This document shows, one piece after another, positions 1 through 10,500 of a DNA stretch of 64,000 nucleotides. Made by a program: the position numbers and the translations under genes. Under the pieces are notes generated by a model. It was not told where the DNA came from. It searched no databases and saw nothing but the letters and a program-made list of their open reading frames with translations. Source of the stretch: Malaya genurostris (lineage: Eukaryota > Arthropoda > Insecta > Diptera > Culicidae); the NCBI RefSeq assembly GCF_030247185.1, contig NC_080572.1, positions 233,059,336-233,123,335 on the forward strand. The letters are read 5' to 3'. Numbering within the stretch: position 1 is the stretch's first letter; each line of letters starts with the position of its first letter.

Positions 1-55
1 ACTCACCTGACAATGTCTTCGAAACTTAGTTGAGAATATTCTGTGAAATTTTCAG

Positions 56-211
56 AATGATTCCCTGAGTTTAGCGGTCGTGTTGTATTTTTTTCTGACT
101 GAAGAACTGCTGAAAATTGGAACGCTCGGAAATGCATACCTCTACTTGTTCATCGAATATCTCGGCTTTGAAGGCTTGTATCATAAATCTACCGCGACAA
201 AGTTTAGATAA
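56..211 (+). CDS. Possible terminal exon of an unrecognised plus-strand gene
   Basis: A reading frame opens directly after a pyrimidine-containing acceptor (TTTTCAG ending at 55) and runs 51 codons to TAA at 209-211. An in-frame stop lies just before the acceptor, so an exon beginning here is plausible. The predicted peptide is hydrophobic in its middle (motif NAYLYLFIEYLGF) and ends in a basic tail, as a membrane protein could. I do not recognise the family. The rest of the gene would lie left of the window. It may equally be a chance open frame in AT-rich DNA. Confidence 0.22.
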   Translation, partial: NDSLSLAVVLYFFLTEELLKIGTLGNAYLYLFIEYLGFEGLYHKSTATKFR

Positions 212-1139
212 TTTAGTTTAGATGCGATTAGTACATAAAAACATATATGTTATCGCGATAAAATTAATGTCTTGTATTTTTATGTGAAACAAAGTCAGTT
301 TCAATGCATCCGCCTTTTTTTTCGCTTTGGATAAAACTTCTCATCAAAATAATAAAATGTATGCTGGCAACCCGGTACAGTTTGCTCATATACGAGAGAG
401 TACAAGAGAAATACGATGCGCAAAGGGAATTGAGCGAGCCACGTGGTCGATTTAAAACTCAACACGTGACCCTCTGTCCTCAGACCTTAAATACATAAAC
501 TGAACTACCAGAAAAAAAAAAAGATTTTATTTTTTATGAATTGTGGCTGAAAAAAAAAAGATTTTTTTGTCGATCAATTTTTGCGTGTTCCAGTCTTTGT
601 TGTGAAATGGCAGTGCTTTTCGACTGAGCCTATACTTTCTGTCTTCCGATCGTCAAATTAATCAGTTTTTCTAAAGTCGAAACATTCGGTCTATAGTTTT
701 CATTATGTAACGATTTCGGTACAATATTCTGACATTCGTTGAACATAAAGTTTTCCGGTAGCACAGGCGCTGTCTGACAATCAACTGGGCTGCCGGACTT
801 GTGGAAATTTTGCTCTGCCGAAGATTGATTGACAACTTTCCTATATATTTTTAAATGCTATCATTTGGAAATATTTGGCATTGGTTCGGCGAAATCCCAT
901 ATGGAATCGATTCACGTTGTTTTGGATAAACATACGGACTGAATAGAAACTTTAACATTGACCGTATGTTTTAAGGAATCATTTGTTTTTCTCTAACTTG
1001 CACATTACTCCATCGCAGAGAATTATCTAGTCTTAAATCGGTAATAATTTTTCAGATAAAGTCATGCGCATATCCAAAGCACCTTTGGATAATTAATATG
1101 TCTCTTATATGTCTTATTATGAATATATTGGAAGTACAA
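212..1139. other. Non-coding stretch, nothing recognised
   Basis: AT-rich sequence with short A and T runs. I see no exon, tRNA, inverted-repeat element or transposase similarity here. Confidence 0.4.
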
Positions 1140-1507
1140 TTTTTTTTTCATAAATACGTTTATTTCTTACATAAGTTTTTCTTCACCGTAGCATCACTTT
1201 TACATAAAATTCTTATTCTAATATAATTCTAAAATAGTCACAACGATTTAAATTTATTAAAACATATTCCTCTTATTACTTAAATGTCATCTTAGGTAAT
1301 TCGTCATTAATTATGAAATCTATTCGGAAATATTATTTGAACCAAACGATTAACTTCTATAAATTATAAAATATGCTGTTATTTTCAGACATTTTGTTAA
1401 TAATTTCGAGTTTGTTTGTATCATTACATAATTTCTATTCTAATTTAGCTATTTTTGAACTCATGGTCGCAGCTGGAATCAGAACTAAGTCTTAAAAGGG
1501 TCCTTCA

Positions 1508-2010
1508 TTAAATTGAAACTCCAATTTTCTTTATGAAATGATAAAGAACTTTCATGTATGGAAGGTCACGACAAGCAAGAATGTCTCGAACTAAGGCATT
1601 GGATAGTCTACCTTGAATACGCAAAGAATTTATTAGTTGAGATCTGACAACACGATACTCCACGCATGTCCAAACGATAACCTTCTCCACAAGCACAATG
1701 ACTAGTCTCGGAAAGCCCAATTCAAAGGAGATGTGCGTCTAACGTGTAGTGATTAAACATGAGTCTGGACATCATACGAATGAAATCCCTACTCACATCC
1801 AGTCCCCTGAACCATGCCTTTGTCGATATTTTCGAAATAATTGAGTGCATCAAGAAGCTTGCCAGCTGGAAAGTGTTCTTTGGCAAGATGCGCTATATAA
1901 TTCGTTGAAAGCAGTCGGTCGCTTATAAATTTCACCCTCAATAGCACCACATTTAGCTAATATATCGGCTCTTTCATTGCCAGGAATGAAAGTACAAATT
2001 AGTTCGATAC
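1508..2010 (-). mobile_element. Degenerate 3' fragment of an RNase-H-bearing non-LTR retrotransposon
   Basis: Read on the minus strand, the segment matches the C-terminal part of the intact element at 7.0-13 kb. It contains counterparts of the region after the RNase H domain, of the cysteine/histidine motif (VVWTCVEYRVVRSQL against VVWSCVEYHDARSKL in the intact copy) and of the final residues (ILACRDLPYMKVLYHFIKK against VLASRDSSYMLLIYQYLKH). At DNA level it parallels about 7600-8120. Several frame breaks interrupt it, so it is a dead, 5'-truncated relic of a related family. The T run at about 1140-1149 may be its tail in reverse, but I could not fix the end. Confidence 0.75.
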
Positions 2011-2125
2011 GTTTTCAAGAGATGACCAGTAACAGCTGATGTCGATAGTTTCAAGAGGCTAAACATCTGTCATTAATCTTAGCTTCATATTGCTTCGAGT
2101 TTTTTGAAAAACCTTCTTTTTCACT

Positions 2126-3040
2126 GTGTTAATTTATTTCAATTTTATGTTAACTGAGCGACATTGGCGGGAAGTTTTAGTTTCTATTTTAATTGTAAGA
2201 AAAGTGCAGCGGAAGCCCATTAAATGCTTGTGGATGTTTATGGTGATAATAGTCCAACTGATTAATCATAAATCAGGTTTCGACGTTTCGATAATGGAGA
2301 TTTCAGCGTTGAAGGGAGGCCTCGCTCAGCACAACCAAAAAAATCGAAGACTAACAGTTGGAGGCTATGAAGATCCAAGTCAAACGCAATAGAAGCTTTA
2401 ATAATCATTAGAAATGACTCAACAAGTCACGATTAAAACCCATGGGAGTGATTCGAAAGCAAGGCAGTTGGGTGCCTTATGAACTGAAACCGAAAGACAT
2501 TGAAAAGCTATTTTTTGCTTGCGAGCAGCTGATTGAAATGCAACAAAGAACGGGGTTTTCACATTGACTGGCTGAATATTGTATTATAACCCTTAAAAAA
2601 CAAATATTCATTTGTTGCAATCGACGTCAACATAAAACCAGGTGATACTATAACCGGCAATCGCTATAGACAGCATTTGAGCCGTGCATTACGAGTAGAA
2701 CGGCCGGAATACAGTCCGGAAGTTATTCTGCTGCATGACGACGCTCGGTATGTCGCAAAAGTCGTGAAAAAATATTTGGGAACGCTCAAGTGGGACATTT
2801 TTTTTTAGTATTCTAATGATATTGCTCCTTTTGATGGATGCAGCACGATCTGGCAGGTCATCGGTTTACGTCTTTCGCAGAAATCGTAAATTGGCTTTAA
2901 ACTTGGATCACCTCATAAGACGAGACAATTTTTCGAGATGGAATTCAAAAATTGCCTGAGAAGTGGGAACCAAATAATTTGTACTCCCAATATTACGAAG
3001 ACACAGAAGTTGTAATTGGAACGATAAACAATTGCAATTG
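2126..3040 (+). mobile_element. Mariner transposase relic (irritans-like)
   Basis: Fragments of a mariner transposase appear in order on the plus strand in several frames. An N-terminal piece ends in EDPSQTQ. About 2445-2570 encodes GVIRKQGSWVPYELKPKD followed by an FFACEQL-like stretch, matching the conserved WVPYEL block that precedes the catalytic domain. About 2730-2810 encodes HDDARYVAKVVKKYLGTLKWD-like sequence, the second catalytic block in which the usual DNARPH motif is damaged. The C-terminal part follows to about 3030. Frameshifts and stops are frequent, so the element is inactive. It lies directly beyond exon 3 of the ABCA fragment, where intron 3 would run. Confidence 0.8.
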
Positions 3041-3196
3041 ATTGATGGATTCATAAACTGTGACACCCATTCAAGTTTTTGTTACGACAAAAGTACCAAG
3101 TAATATTAGCGGAGATTTTTGTCGAAGACACGAAGTGTTTACGGTTTTTGGAATTATTTGTATCTTCGACAAAGAACTGAAATGCAATGTACTTAC

Positions 3197-3988
3197 ACTA
3201 ACAAACACCGGTGGCAGATCGATCTTCGACGAGCGTTGCTTGATAATAGCCTTCGAGAGGGCACTCTGAACCGAAATAAATCCCTCAGCTGCATAACTTG
3301 GAGGCCCTCCGTCGTTTTCGTCAGGGTTCCGTACTCGAGGAGAAAATGGAACCATCAAAAGCATTGTTTGCCAGTTTGATACGCTCGAATGTGACCATCG
3401 TAGTTCCGCGGGAAATCTCAGAGCGATGGTAAGTTCCTTCGGGAGCTCTGTGGATATGAACTGAACAAATCCTTACATTGGAAAAGTATTACAAACACTG
3501 AACGTAAATCGTATGCCGCACCGCCAGCGAATCATCGAACTCAATTCCAACCAGCGTATTTTGGATCATCAGAGCGGATTCCATTGCTCGTGCATTGGCG
3601 AATCCCTTATGTGTAAAATGTTTATTTGGTGTGTTCATGAATTGAGCCGCTTCCGCCACTATTGCATCCAACAAAGGGTTTTGCGGGGAGTACGCTAACT
3701 CTAGTTTTGCACCACCTAAATAGCTTAAAAATAAAATTTAATCTTGTTCAAAAATTCAGATATAACAGGTTAATATTCTTACTTCGAAAAACGATTCGTT
3801 GGTATCGGTCTAAAAACTATGCTTTGTTTCGCCATTTTCGGTTCAACCAACACTCGGAGCAGCAGCAGAATCGAACAGCAGAGCACCGGTATGAGAATTT
3901 CGAACAAAGTTTGACAGTAGTGTCGTTTCTGGATGATCCAGTTTTTCCAAAGCAGCAATAGGAATTTATCCCAGGTGGTTGTAGTCAT
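3197..3988 (-). pseudogene. ABCA transporter 5' fragment: exons 1-3 only
   Basis: Three minus-strand exons match exons 1-3 of the complete ABCA gene at 21-26.7 kb: exon 1 at 3783-3988 (ATG at 3988, first transmembrane segment, donor GTAAGA), exon 2 at 3493-3723 and exon 3 at about 3197-3460 (donor GTAAGT). Exons 1 and 2 have exactly the same lengths (206 and 231 nt) and phases as their counterparts. At the start of exon 3 there is one extra base relative to the complete gene, so the usual acceptor gives a frameshift. The in-frame acceptor (CAG before 3460) is out of phase with exon 2. Sequence upstream of the ATG is also similar to that upstream of gene 1, so a promoter-proximal region was duplicated too. 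No exon 4 is seen between here and the left edge; a mariner relic and a non-LTR relic occupy that space. Most likely a truncated pseudogene, though a long interrupted gene continuing left of the window cannot be excluded. Confidence 0.8.
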
Positions 3989-3989
3989 G

Positions 3990-5104
3990 GTTAACTTTTG
4001 TTTAGCAGGACGCTAAGTTACTGCAAAACAAACTGAAATGGTTGTCACCAATATCAAATGTTTTCATCACTTTCATATGCTACTCAAGCATTTTCAACTA
4101 CCTAAAAAGCAGAGTCTGCTATGATTTGGAATAGTTAAAGAATAAGTTAAGATTACTGGTACAATCAAAGTTTAGCAGATAGTTTTGTATTGTCGCTGCA
4201 GCACTAATCTGCAATTCGCTGGACAGTCCAGCGCAGCGACGTTGCCGAGCGACGTCAGTTGAACTGCCGTTTCCTATACATCAACTGATAGAATCATGTT
4301 ACTTTATACATATTTTGTTGTCTTGTTTATGAACCACGTGCTTCAACATAAATAAATACATTGTCTTGCCTCCACTATCGAAGCACATAACGATGGAATA
4401 TTACTTTCTGAATGCGCTTAAAGTTGATAATGTATGTTTGAGAACCAATGGGTTTGACACTGAACGTTACAAGGGAGTGAATTTTCGTACAATTATGAAT
4501 GATTAATATATCGCATGACAGTCTACATACCATTGGTGCACAGTGAACTTCGCTGGAGCAGCATAATCAGGCGAGAGAGACGTCGCTTCCGATTTTTATC
4601 TGCATGCACAATAACATCGTGCGACGACGAGCTCTGTTCGATCAAAGCGTCCAGTGTAAGCACGGTTTTCTGACAACACGCGTCTCTGAATTTCCCACGG
4701 CCGTCAGCAGTGAGTTCCAACACACGAGCTCATCGACGAATTTCGATATCAAATCTACCAAAATTATCAAACTTTAATGAACTTTGTTTCTGACATCAAT
4801 TATGTCAAGTTAAATCCACCTTTTGTCTGCCTGGGCAGCCATGGTCACCAAACGGCTACCAAAATTGATTCAGTGACGGCTGTCAATTCCAATTTGGCAA
4901 AACATAGTCGCCTGTATCTTAGTTACCCGAGCTTTTCATCTGTTCACCTTCGCTGAAAATGTAAAAAAATTCTATGTGGAAAAATCCTGGTGGATACAGT
5001 TGTATCGTTTGAGGTGTATGTCTGGCAGCGGTGAGGCCGTCGGTCACCAGAATGGCTGCCAGCCATATTTTGTCCGCTGGCAGCGTTTAGTCAGCCGTCT
5101 TGCA
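3990..5104. other. Non-coding flank of the ABCA fragment
   Basis: The first 100 or so bases resemble the sequence upstream of ABCA gene 1 (26700-26800), as expected for a shared duplicated promoter region. Beyond that I recognise nothing except a short palindrome (GCTGGACAGTCCAGC, about 4218-4232) and repeated GGCAGCCAT-like words at about 4830-5110. Confidence 0.35.
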
Positions 5105-6041
5105 GCCATGCTCATGCGGGTGGCTTCAGTTTTCAGCTATATGGCGCCCTGTTACTGAAACGGTAACACCGTAATGACTACTAGCCACTAGATGGCACAC
5201 TACTGCCGACAAAATTTCAGACGCGGTTGTCTTTTCTATATTGGCAGGTATAAATACGATGTTGTATTAGAGAAAAAGACATAAACGAAACATAAACATC
5301 TTTTTGAATTTTTTTCTTCTAAATCGCTGTTTTCTTCATTCTCACTGAAAACTTTGAGCACTCGGAAAACAAAAACCGAATACAAGTAGTACACTGGACG
5401 GCGCAGCTCGGAAGGTTTGAAGATACAAAAAAACTTCATCACAATTAAAGTGAAACATTCGAAATTCACTTTACTGTTCCGCGTAAGAACATTATTACGC
5501 ACAATCGCTTCAAGTGTGCACAAATTCTGAATAAATACGATTTCCACTAATAGTTTACGACATTTTTACATATCGGTTTAGAAATTTAAATAAAGATATA
5601 TCGAACACATGCGAAAAACATCAAAACAATTTTCAAGCAGTTTCAATAAGACTGTCCTTTCAGCTTTTTAATGGATTGTTTTGCTTTGACACTTCTCATG
5701 AGTTTTTGGTTAATAAACTTGTTAATAATACCCATTTCAGTTTTGTATTCTTTGTGCTGTCCTTCAGTAATGATGGTGATAGATAAATAGAAACAAGTTT
5801 TCTGATTTTAATAACAAAATTAATTGTCAATGAGAATTTCGTGTTGGATTGAAATATTGCTGGTTTGTGTCCAGGATATTCACCAACTAAACACATTCTC
5901 TAAAAATAAGAGTTTTTTCAGCAAATTAAATTCTCAATTTTAACTAATTTTATAGTTATTTTGGAAATTTTGTTGTTAAAATCAACTAATTCAAAAACAG
6001 TAATACGAATTAGGCGCAGAGCTAATTTCGGTCGTTCCGTG
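5105..6041 (-). repeat. Dispersed repeat, inverted relative of 46721-47530
   Basis: The segment is the reverse complement of much of 46721-47530, with high identity from the terminal motif CACGGAACGACCGAAAT (ending here at 6041) down to a CATATAGCTG...GAAGCC stretch near 5105. Both copies contain a similar frame of about 90-100 codons (motif FKPSELRRPVYYLYSVFVF), but it is broken by small indels between the copies, so I do not call a gene. A TATAAATA box-like word sits at about 5249. The terminal repeat is found only at the 6041 end, so this copy seems to lack its other terminus. The base pair outside the terminus is CA, where the better copy has TA. Confidence 0.72.
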
Positions 6042-6185
6042 CAACATTTTCTCAAAGCTGCGTGCTATAATTCCCGTGTCATCAGTGAAACCAAGTAGCT
6101 TAGAAATCTTTCTGAAAATCGTACCCCACGTTTCAATTTCCACTTTTCTTATTAAAGACTGTACTCGAATAAAATGTAACACTTT
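6042..6185 (-). mobile_element. Scrap of a non-LTR reverse transcriptase core
   Basis: On the minus strand this encodes SLIRKVEIETWGTIFRK followed by LLGFTDDTGIIARS. That arrangement matches the RT block in which ...RGTIF... precedes LLG(Y/F)ADDIDIIGR in many insect non-LTR elements; the catalytic ADD appears here as TDD. The frame runs straight into the terminus of the repeat ending at 6041, suggesting the repeat inserted in it. It is too short to assign to a clade. Confidence 0.5.
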
Positions 6186-6189
6186 CCTC

Positions 6190-7000
6190 TATGTATAACT
6201 TTTTTTACGTGAATACGTCTTACTCTACAATTCGAAATTCGCCTTGGGAAGGAATGGGTAGTAGGACTTAAGATTAAATTTTTAACAGAGTAACATCACT
6301 ATCAATAACTCAAAAATTCAGTTTTCTCATTTTTTGAAAACAATTAGGAAAATTCTCATTTGCATTTCTGGTACAAAATCCTAAAACTGAGGCTTTTATC
6401 AAATACAAATAATAATACCCCTTGGTCCCATACAAACGAATCACCAATGTTTGGTTCACAAAATGATCAATTTAGCCTAGCCTTTCCTCCTATGATTCCT
6501 TGACAAGTCAGAGTTACCAGAAATGTATCTTACTGGCAACTTTGTTTTATGTTGCCATGGTTTAGTTTAGCTTGTTTATCAAACCATAAGAAACGAAAAA
6601 TTACCAATAAAAATATCGCGGAAGCAAATTCAGCTAGAAAATATTGCTAGGCATGTTATAGTATAAATAACATAACTGTTTAATAAACTAATTAAAATAC
6701 CTATTCATTTGATTGATTTATGTTCGCTGTTTCCAGATCACGTTTAAAAGTAGCGAATTTCAAAAAAAATTTCACGTTAGTTTGGAGTCTGAACTGAAAT
6801 AAGCAAATGAGTAAAAATCGACCATGTTGTTTTTTATTTTACTTTGATGAGCTCACGAAACATATTCAGTGGTTTCACTGAATGGCGGAAAAAGTCAGGC
6901 ATGAAAATTAAATTGTTTTTCTTGGAATATCAGAGACAAATAAAAATTGTTACCATCGGATTTGCACAATTATATTTATTTTTTTTTTTAAATTTTACCT
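6190..7000. other. Non-coding stretch, nothing recognised
   Basis: AT-rich sequence without recognisable coding potential. It ends in the T-rich runs that mark the 3' tail of the minus-strand retrotransposon. Confidence 0.35.
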
Positions 7001-7582
7001 TATTTTTTTTTTTTATTCAATATTATAATATAATTTTAAGGCACACTGCTTAAGCTCTAAGATGCCAAGGATATTTACTAATCTTAATTACGACTATATT
7101 AAAACTAGAATAGTATCATTATGTAATGCCGGTGAATTGGATATTGCATGAGGGTCTTCCATATGGCGTTTGCAAATATCCATGTTGGCCGCATCCTTCG
7201 GTCCGTGTGGGTCCGCGGGAAACACCCCCAGGCTACGAAGGCCTGGCGGGTGGCCCGCATGCTGGTTTTCGACTGGAGCGGTCTTCCCTGGACGATGATG
7301 GTGATGTTACGGAAGAGATGAAGAAAAAAAAAGTAAATATTGTGGAAACGGGGTAAAACAGGGGATGTGGGGACAAAATGTCTGAAAACGATAGAGATCT
7401 AATTAGTTGCCATCGAGATGGTGAAGAGACAGGGAAGGGGGAACGAAAAAGTTAGTGACAAAAAAAAGATCTTGTTAGTTCCAATGAAGATGGTGGACAG
7501 GGACGGGGATCGAGAGAATCGGGCGGATGTTAGTGTCGAACCTGTAGGTGGAGTTTATACTTTCTGAACGAGGATAAACACA

Positions 7583-10500
7583 TTACACTTGTATATCAAT
7601 GTGTTTAAGGTACTGGTATATGAGAAGCATATATGAACTATCCCGACTCGCCAACACATCCCGAACCGGAACCTCAGGCGGTCTACCTCGAGCCCTAAGG
7701 GATTCCAGTAGCTTCGACCTGGCGTCATGATACTCTACGCACGACCACACGACATGCTCGATGTCCTGATAACCGTCGCCACAGGTGCAGAGACCGCTCT
7801 CCGCAAGCCCAACACGCCGGAGATGTGCGTTGAAGGTGTAGTGATTTGACATGAGCCGCGACATAACACGAATGAAATCGCGACTCACGTTCATCCCCCT
7901 GAACCAAGGTTTCGTCGATACCCTAGGGATAATGGAATGTAGCCATCGTCCCAGTTCGCCATTGCTCCATGAAGTTTGCCAACTTTCGAGAGTTTTCTGA
8001 CGAGAGATACTGAAAAATTCATTGAAGCAGATTGGTCTTTCATAAATATCACCTTCCAATGCGCCCACTTTAGCCAATGAGTCTGCCTTTTCATTGCCCG
8101 GAATGGAACAATGCGAAGGGACCCAGACTAACGATATTAAATAAGACCGTTCAGATAAAGTTCTCAAATGTTCCCGTATTTTCCCCAGGAAATATGGGGG
8201 ATACTTTCCTGGCTTCATTGCCCGGAGAGCTTCTATTGAGCTTAGACTGTCCGTAACAATGAAATAATGGTCTTTGGGCAAGGTTTCAATGATCTCGAGG
8301 GTGTACTGAATAGCAGCTAATTCTGCGACGTAAACTGAAGCCGGATCACTGAGTTTGTAAGAAGCGGTGATGTTTTGATTGAAGATGCCGAAGCCTGTGG
8401 ACCTGTCGATGTTTGATCCGTCAGTGTAAAACACCTTTTCACAGTTGACTGTTCTAAATTTATTATAGAAAATATTTGGGGCCACTTGAGGGCGCACGTG
8501 ATCCGGAATTCCATGAATTTCTTCTCTCATGGATGTGTCGAAAAACACAGTAGAATCAGAAGTATCCAAGAAATGAGCACGGTTGGAAACAAACGAAGAA
8601 GGATTAATATTCTGAGCCATGTAATCAAAATACAAGGACATAAAACGGGTCTGAGAATTGAGCTCGACAAGCCTTTCGAAGTTTTCAATCACCATCGGAT
8701 TCAAGATATCGCATCGGATAAGCAATCGATATGAGAGATCCCAGAATCGATTTTTCAACGGTAATACGCCCGCGAGCACTTCGAGACTCATCGTATGAGT
8801 CGACTGCATGCAACCTAAGGCAATACGCAAACAACGATACTGAATTCTTTCCAGTTTAATGAAATGGGTGTTCGCGGCGGATCGGAAGCAGAAGCATCCA
8901 TATTCCATTACGGACAATATCGTTGTTTGGTAAAGCCTGATCAGGTCTCCTGGGTGGGCACCCCACCAAGTTCCGGTTATTGTGCGAAGAAAATTGATTC
9001 TCTGCTGGCATTTTTGTTTCAGATACCTAATGTGACATCCCCAGTTGCCTTTGGAATCGAACCAGACCCCGAGATATTTAAATGTGAAGACCTGAGCTAT
9101 GGTTTCACCCCCTAGTTGAAGCTGTAGTTGTGCTGGTTCTCGCTTCCTTGAAAATACAACCAGCTCAGTTTTCTCCGTAGAGAACTCGATACCCATTTGA
9201 AGAGCCCATGTCGACAAGTTGTCGAGGGTATCTTGCAATGGTCCTTGGAGATCGGCAGCTTTGGGTCCTATAATAGACACAACGCTGTCGTCGGCAAGTT
9301 GTCTTAGCGTGCAAGATGTGTTGATACATTCATCAATGTTGTTTACGTAAAAGTTGTATAAAAGGGGGCTTAAGCATGAGCCCTGAGGAAGACCCATGTA
9401 ACTGAATCGTATTGTCGACAAATCACCATGCGCGAAATACATGTATTTCTCGGACAACAGATTATACAAAAAGTTATTCAAAATTGGTGAAAGACCTTGC
9501 TGATGCAGCTTCTCAGATAGGATGTTTATGGAAACTGAATCAAAAGCCCCCTTGATGTCTAGGAAAACTGACGCCATTTGTTCTTTACGAGCAAATGCCA
9601 TTTGAATTTCGGTTGAGAGCAACGCAAGACAATCGTTCGTTCCTTTGCCCCTGCGGAAGCCGAATTGTGTATCTGAAAGTAAGCCATTAGTCTCGACCCA
9701 ATTGTCTAGACGAAACAGAATCATTTTTTCGAACAATTTCCGGATACAGGAAAGCATAGCAATCGGCCGATACGAATTGTGATCGGAGGCTGGTTTCCCT
9801 GGTTTTTGAATGGCGATAACTCTTACTTGTCTCCAGTCATGTGGGACAATATTATCCTCAAGAAGCCTATTGAATAAATTCAATAAGCGCCTTTTGGCAG
9901 AGTCAGGCAAATTTTTCAACAAGTTGAATTTGATTTTGTCTAACCCCGGAGCTTTATTGTTACACGATAAAAGCGCAAGTGAGAACTCGACCATCGAAAA
10001 AGGTGTTTCGTTTCTGTTAGATGAGGCGACGCGCATGATCGTCTGTTCCGGAGCAGAGTCAGGACATACTTTTTTAGCGAAATCGAATATCCAGCGGTTA
10101 GAATATTCCTCGCTTTCGTTCGTGGTGTTTTTGTTGCGCATTCGTCGGGCTGTGTTCCAAAGAGTACTCATTGATGTTTCTCTCGATAATCCGTCTACGA
10201 ATCGACGCCAATAACCGCTTTTCTTCGCTTTAATCAAGCTTTTCATCTTAGCGTCTAATGCCGCGTAGTTTCTAAAATTATCAGGTGTTCCGTTTTTCCT
10301 AAACTCGATAAATGATGAAGTTCTCTCCGCGTTTAATTCCGAGCACTCTTTGTCCCACCACGGGTTGGGAGGACGGATGTTAGTTTTCGCGCCGGGTACA
10401 CGTTTCGTCTGAGCTTGAATCGCGGTGTCGAGAATCAAGCCAGCCAAAAACGTGTACTCTTCCTCCGGAGGAAGTTCTTGTGTTGTTTCTAGTTTCTCAG

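Noticed and set aside
5236..5547. Frame shared with 47073-47339 considered as a gene
   Set aside because: Small indels shift the frame between the copies and no conserved start or stop exists, so the shared reading is explained by repeat homology.
9810..10214. 134-codon plus-strand frame inside the retrotransposon
   Set aside because: Antisense of ORF2, where the RT frame is fully supported by motifs.
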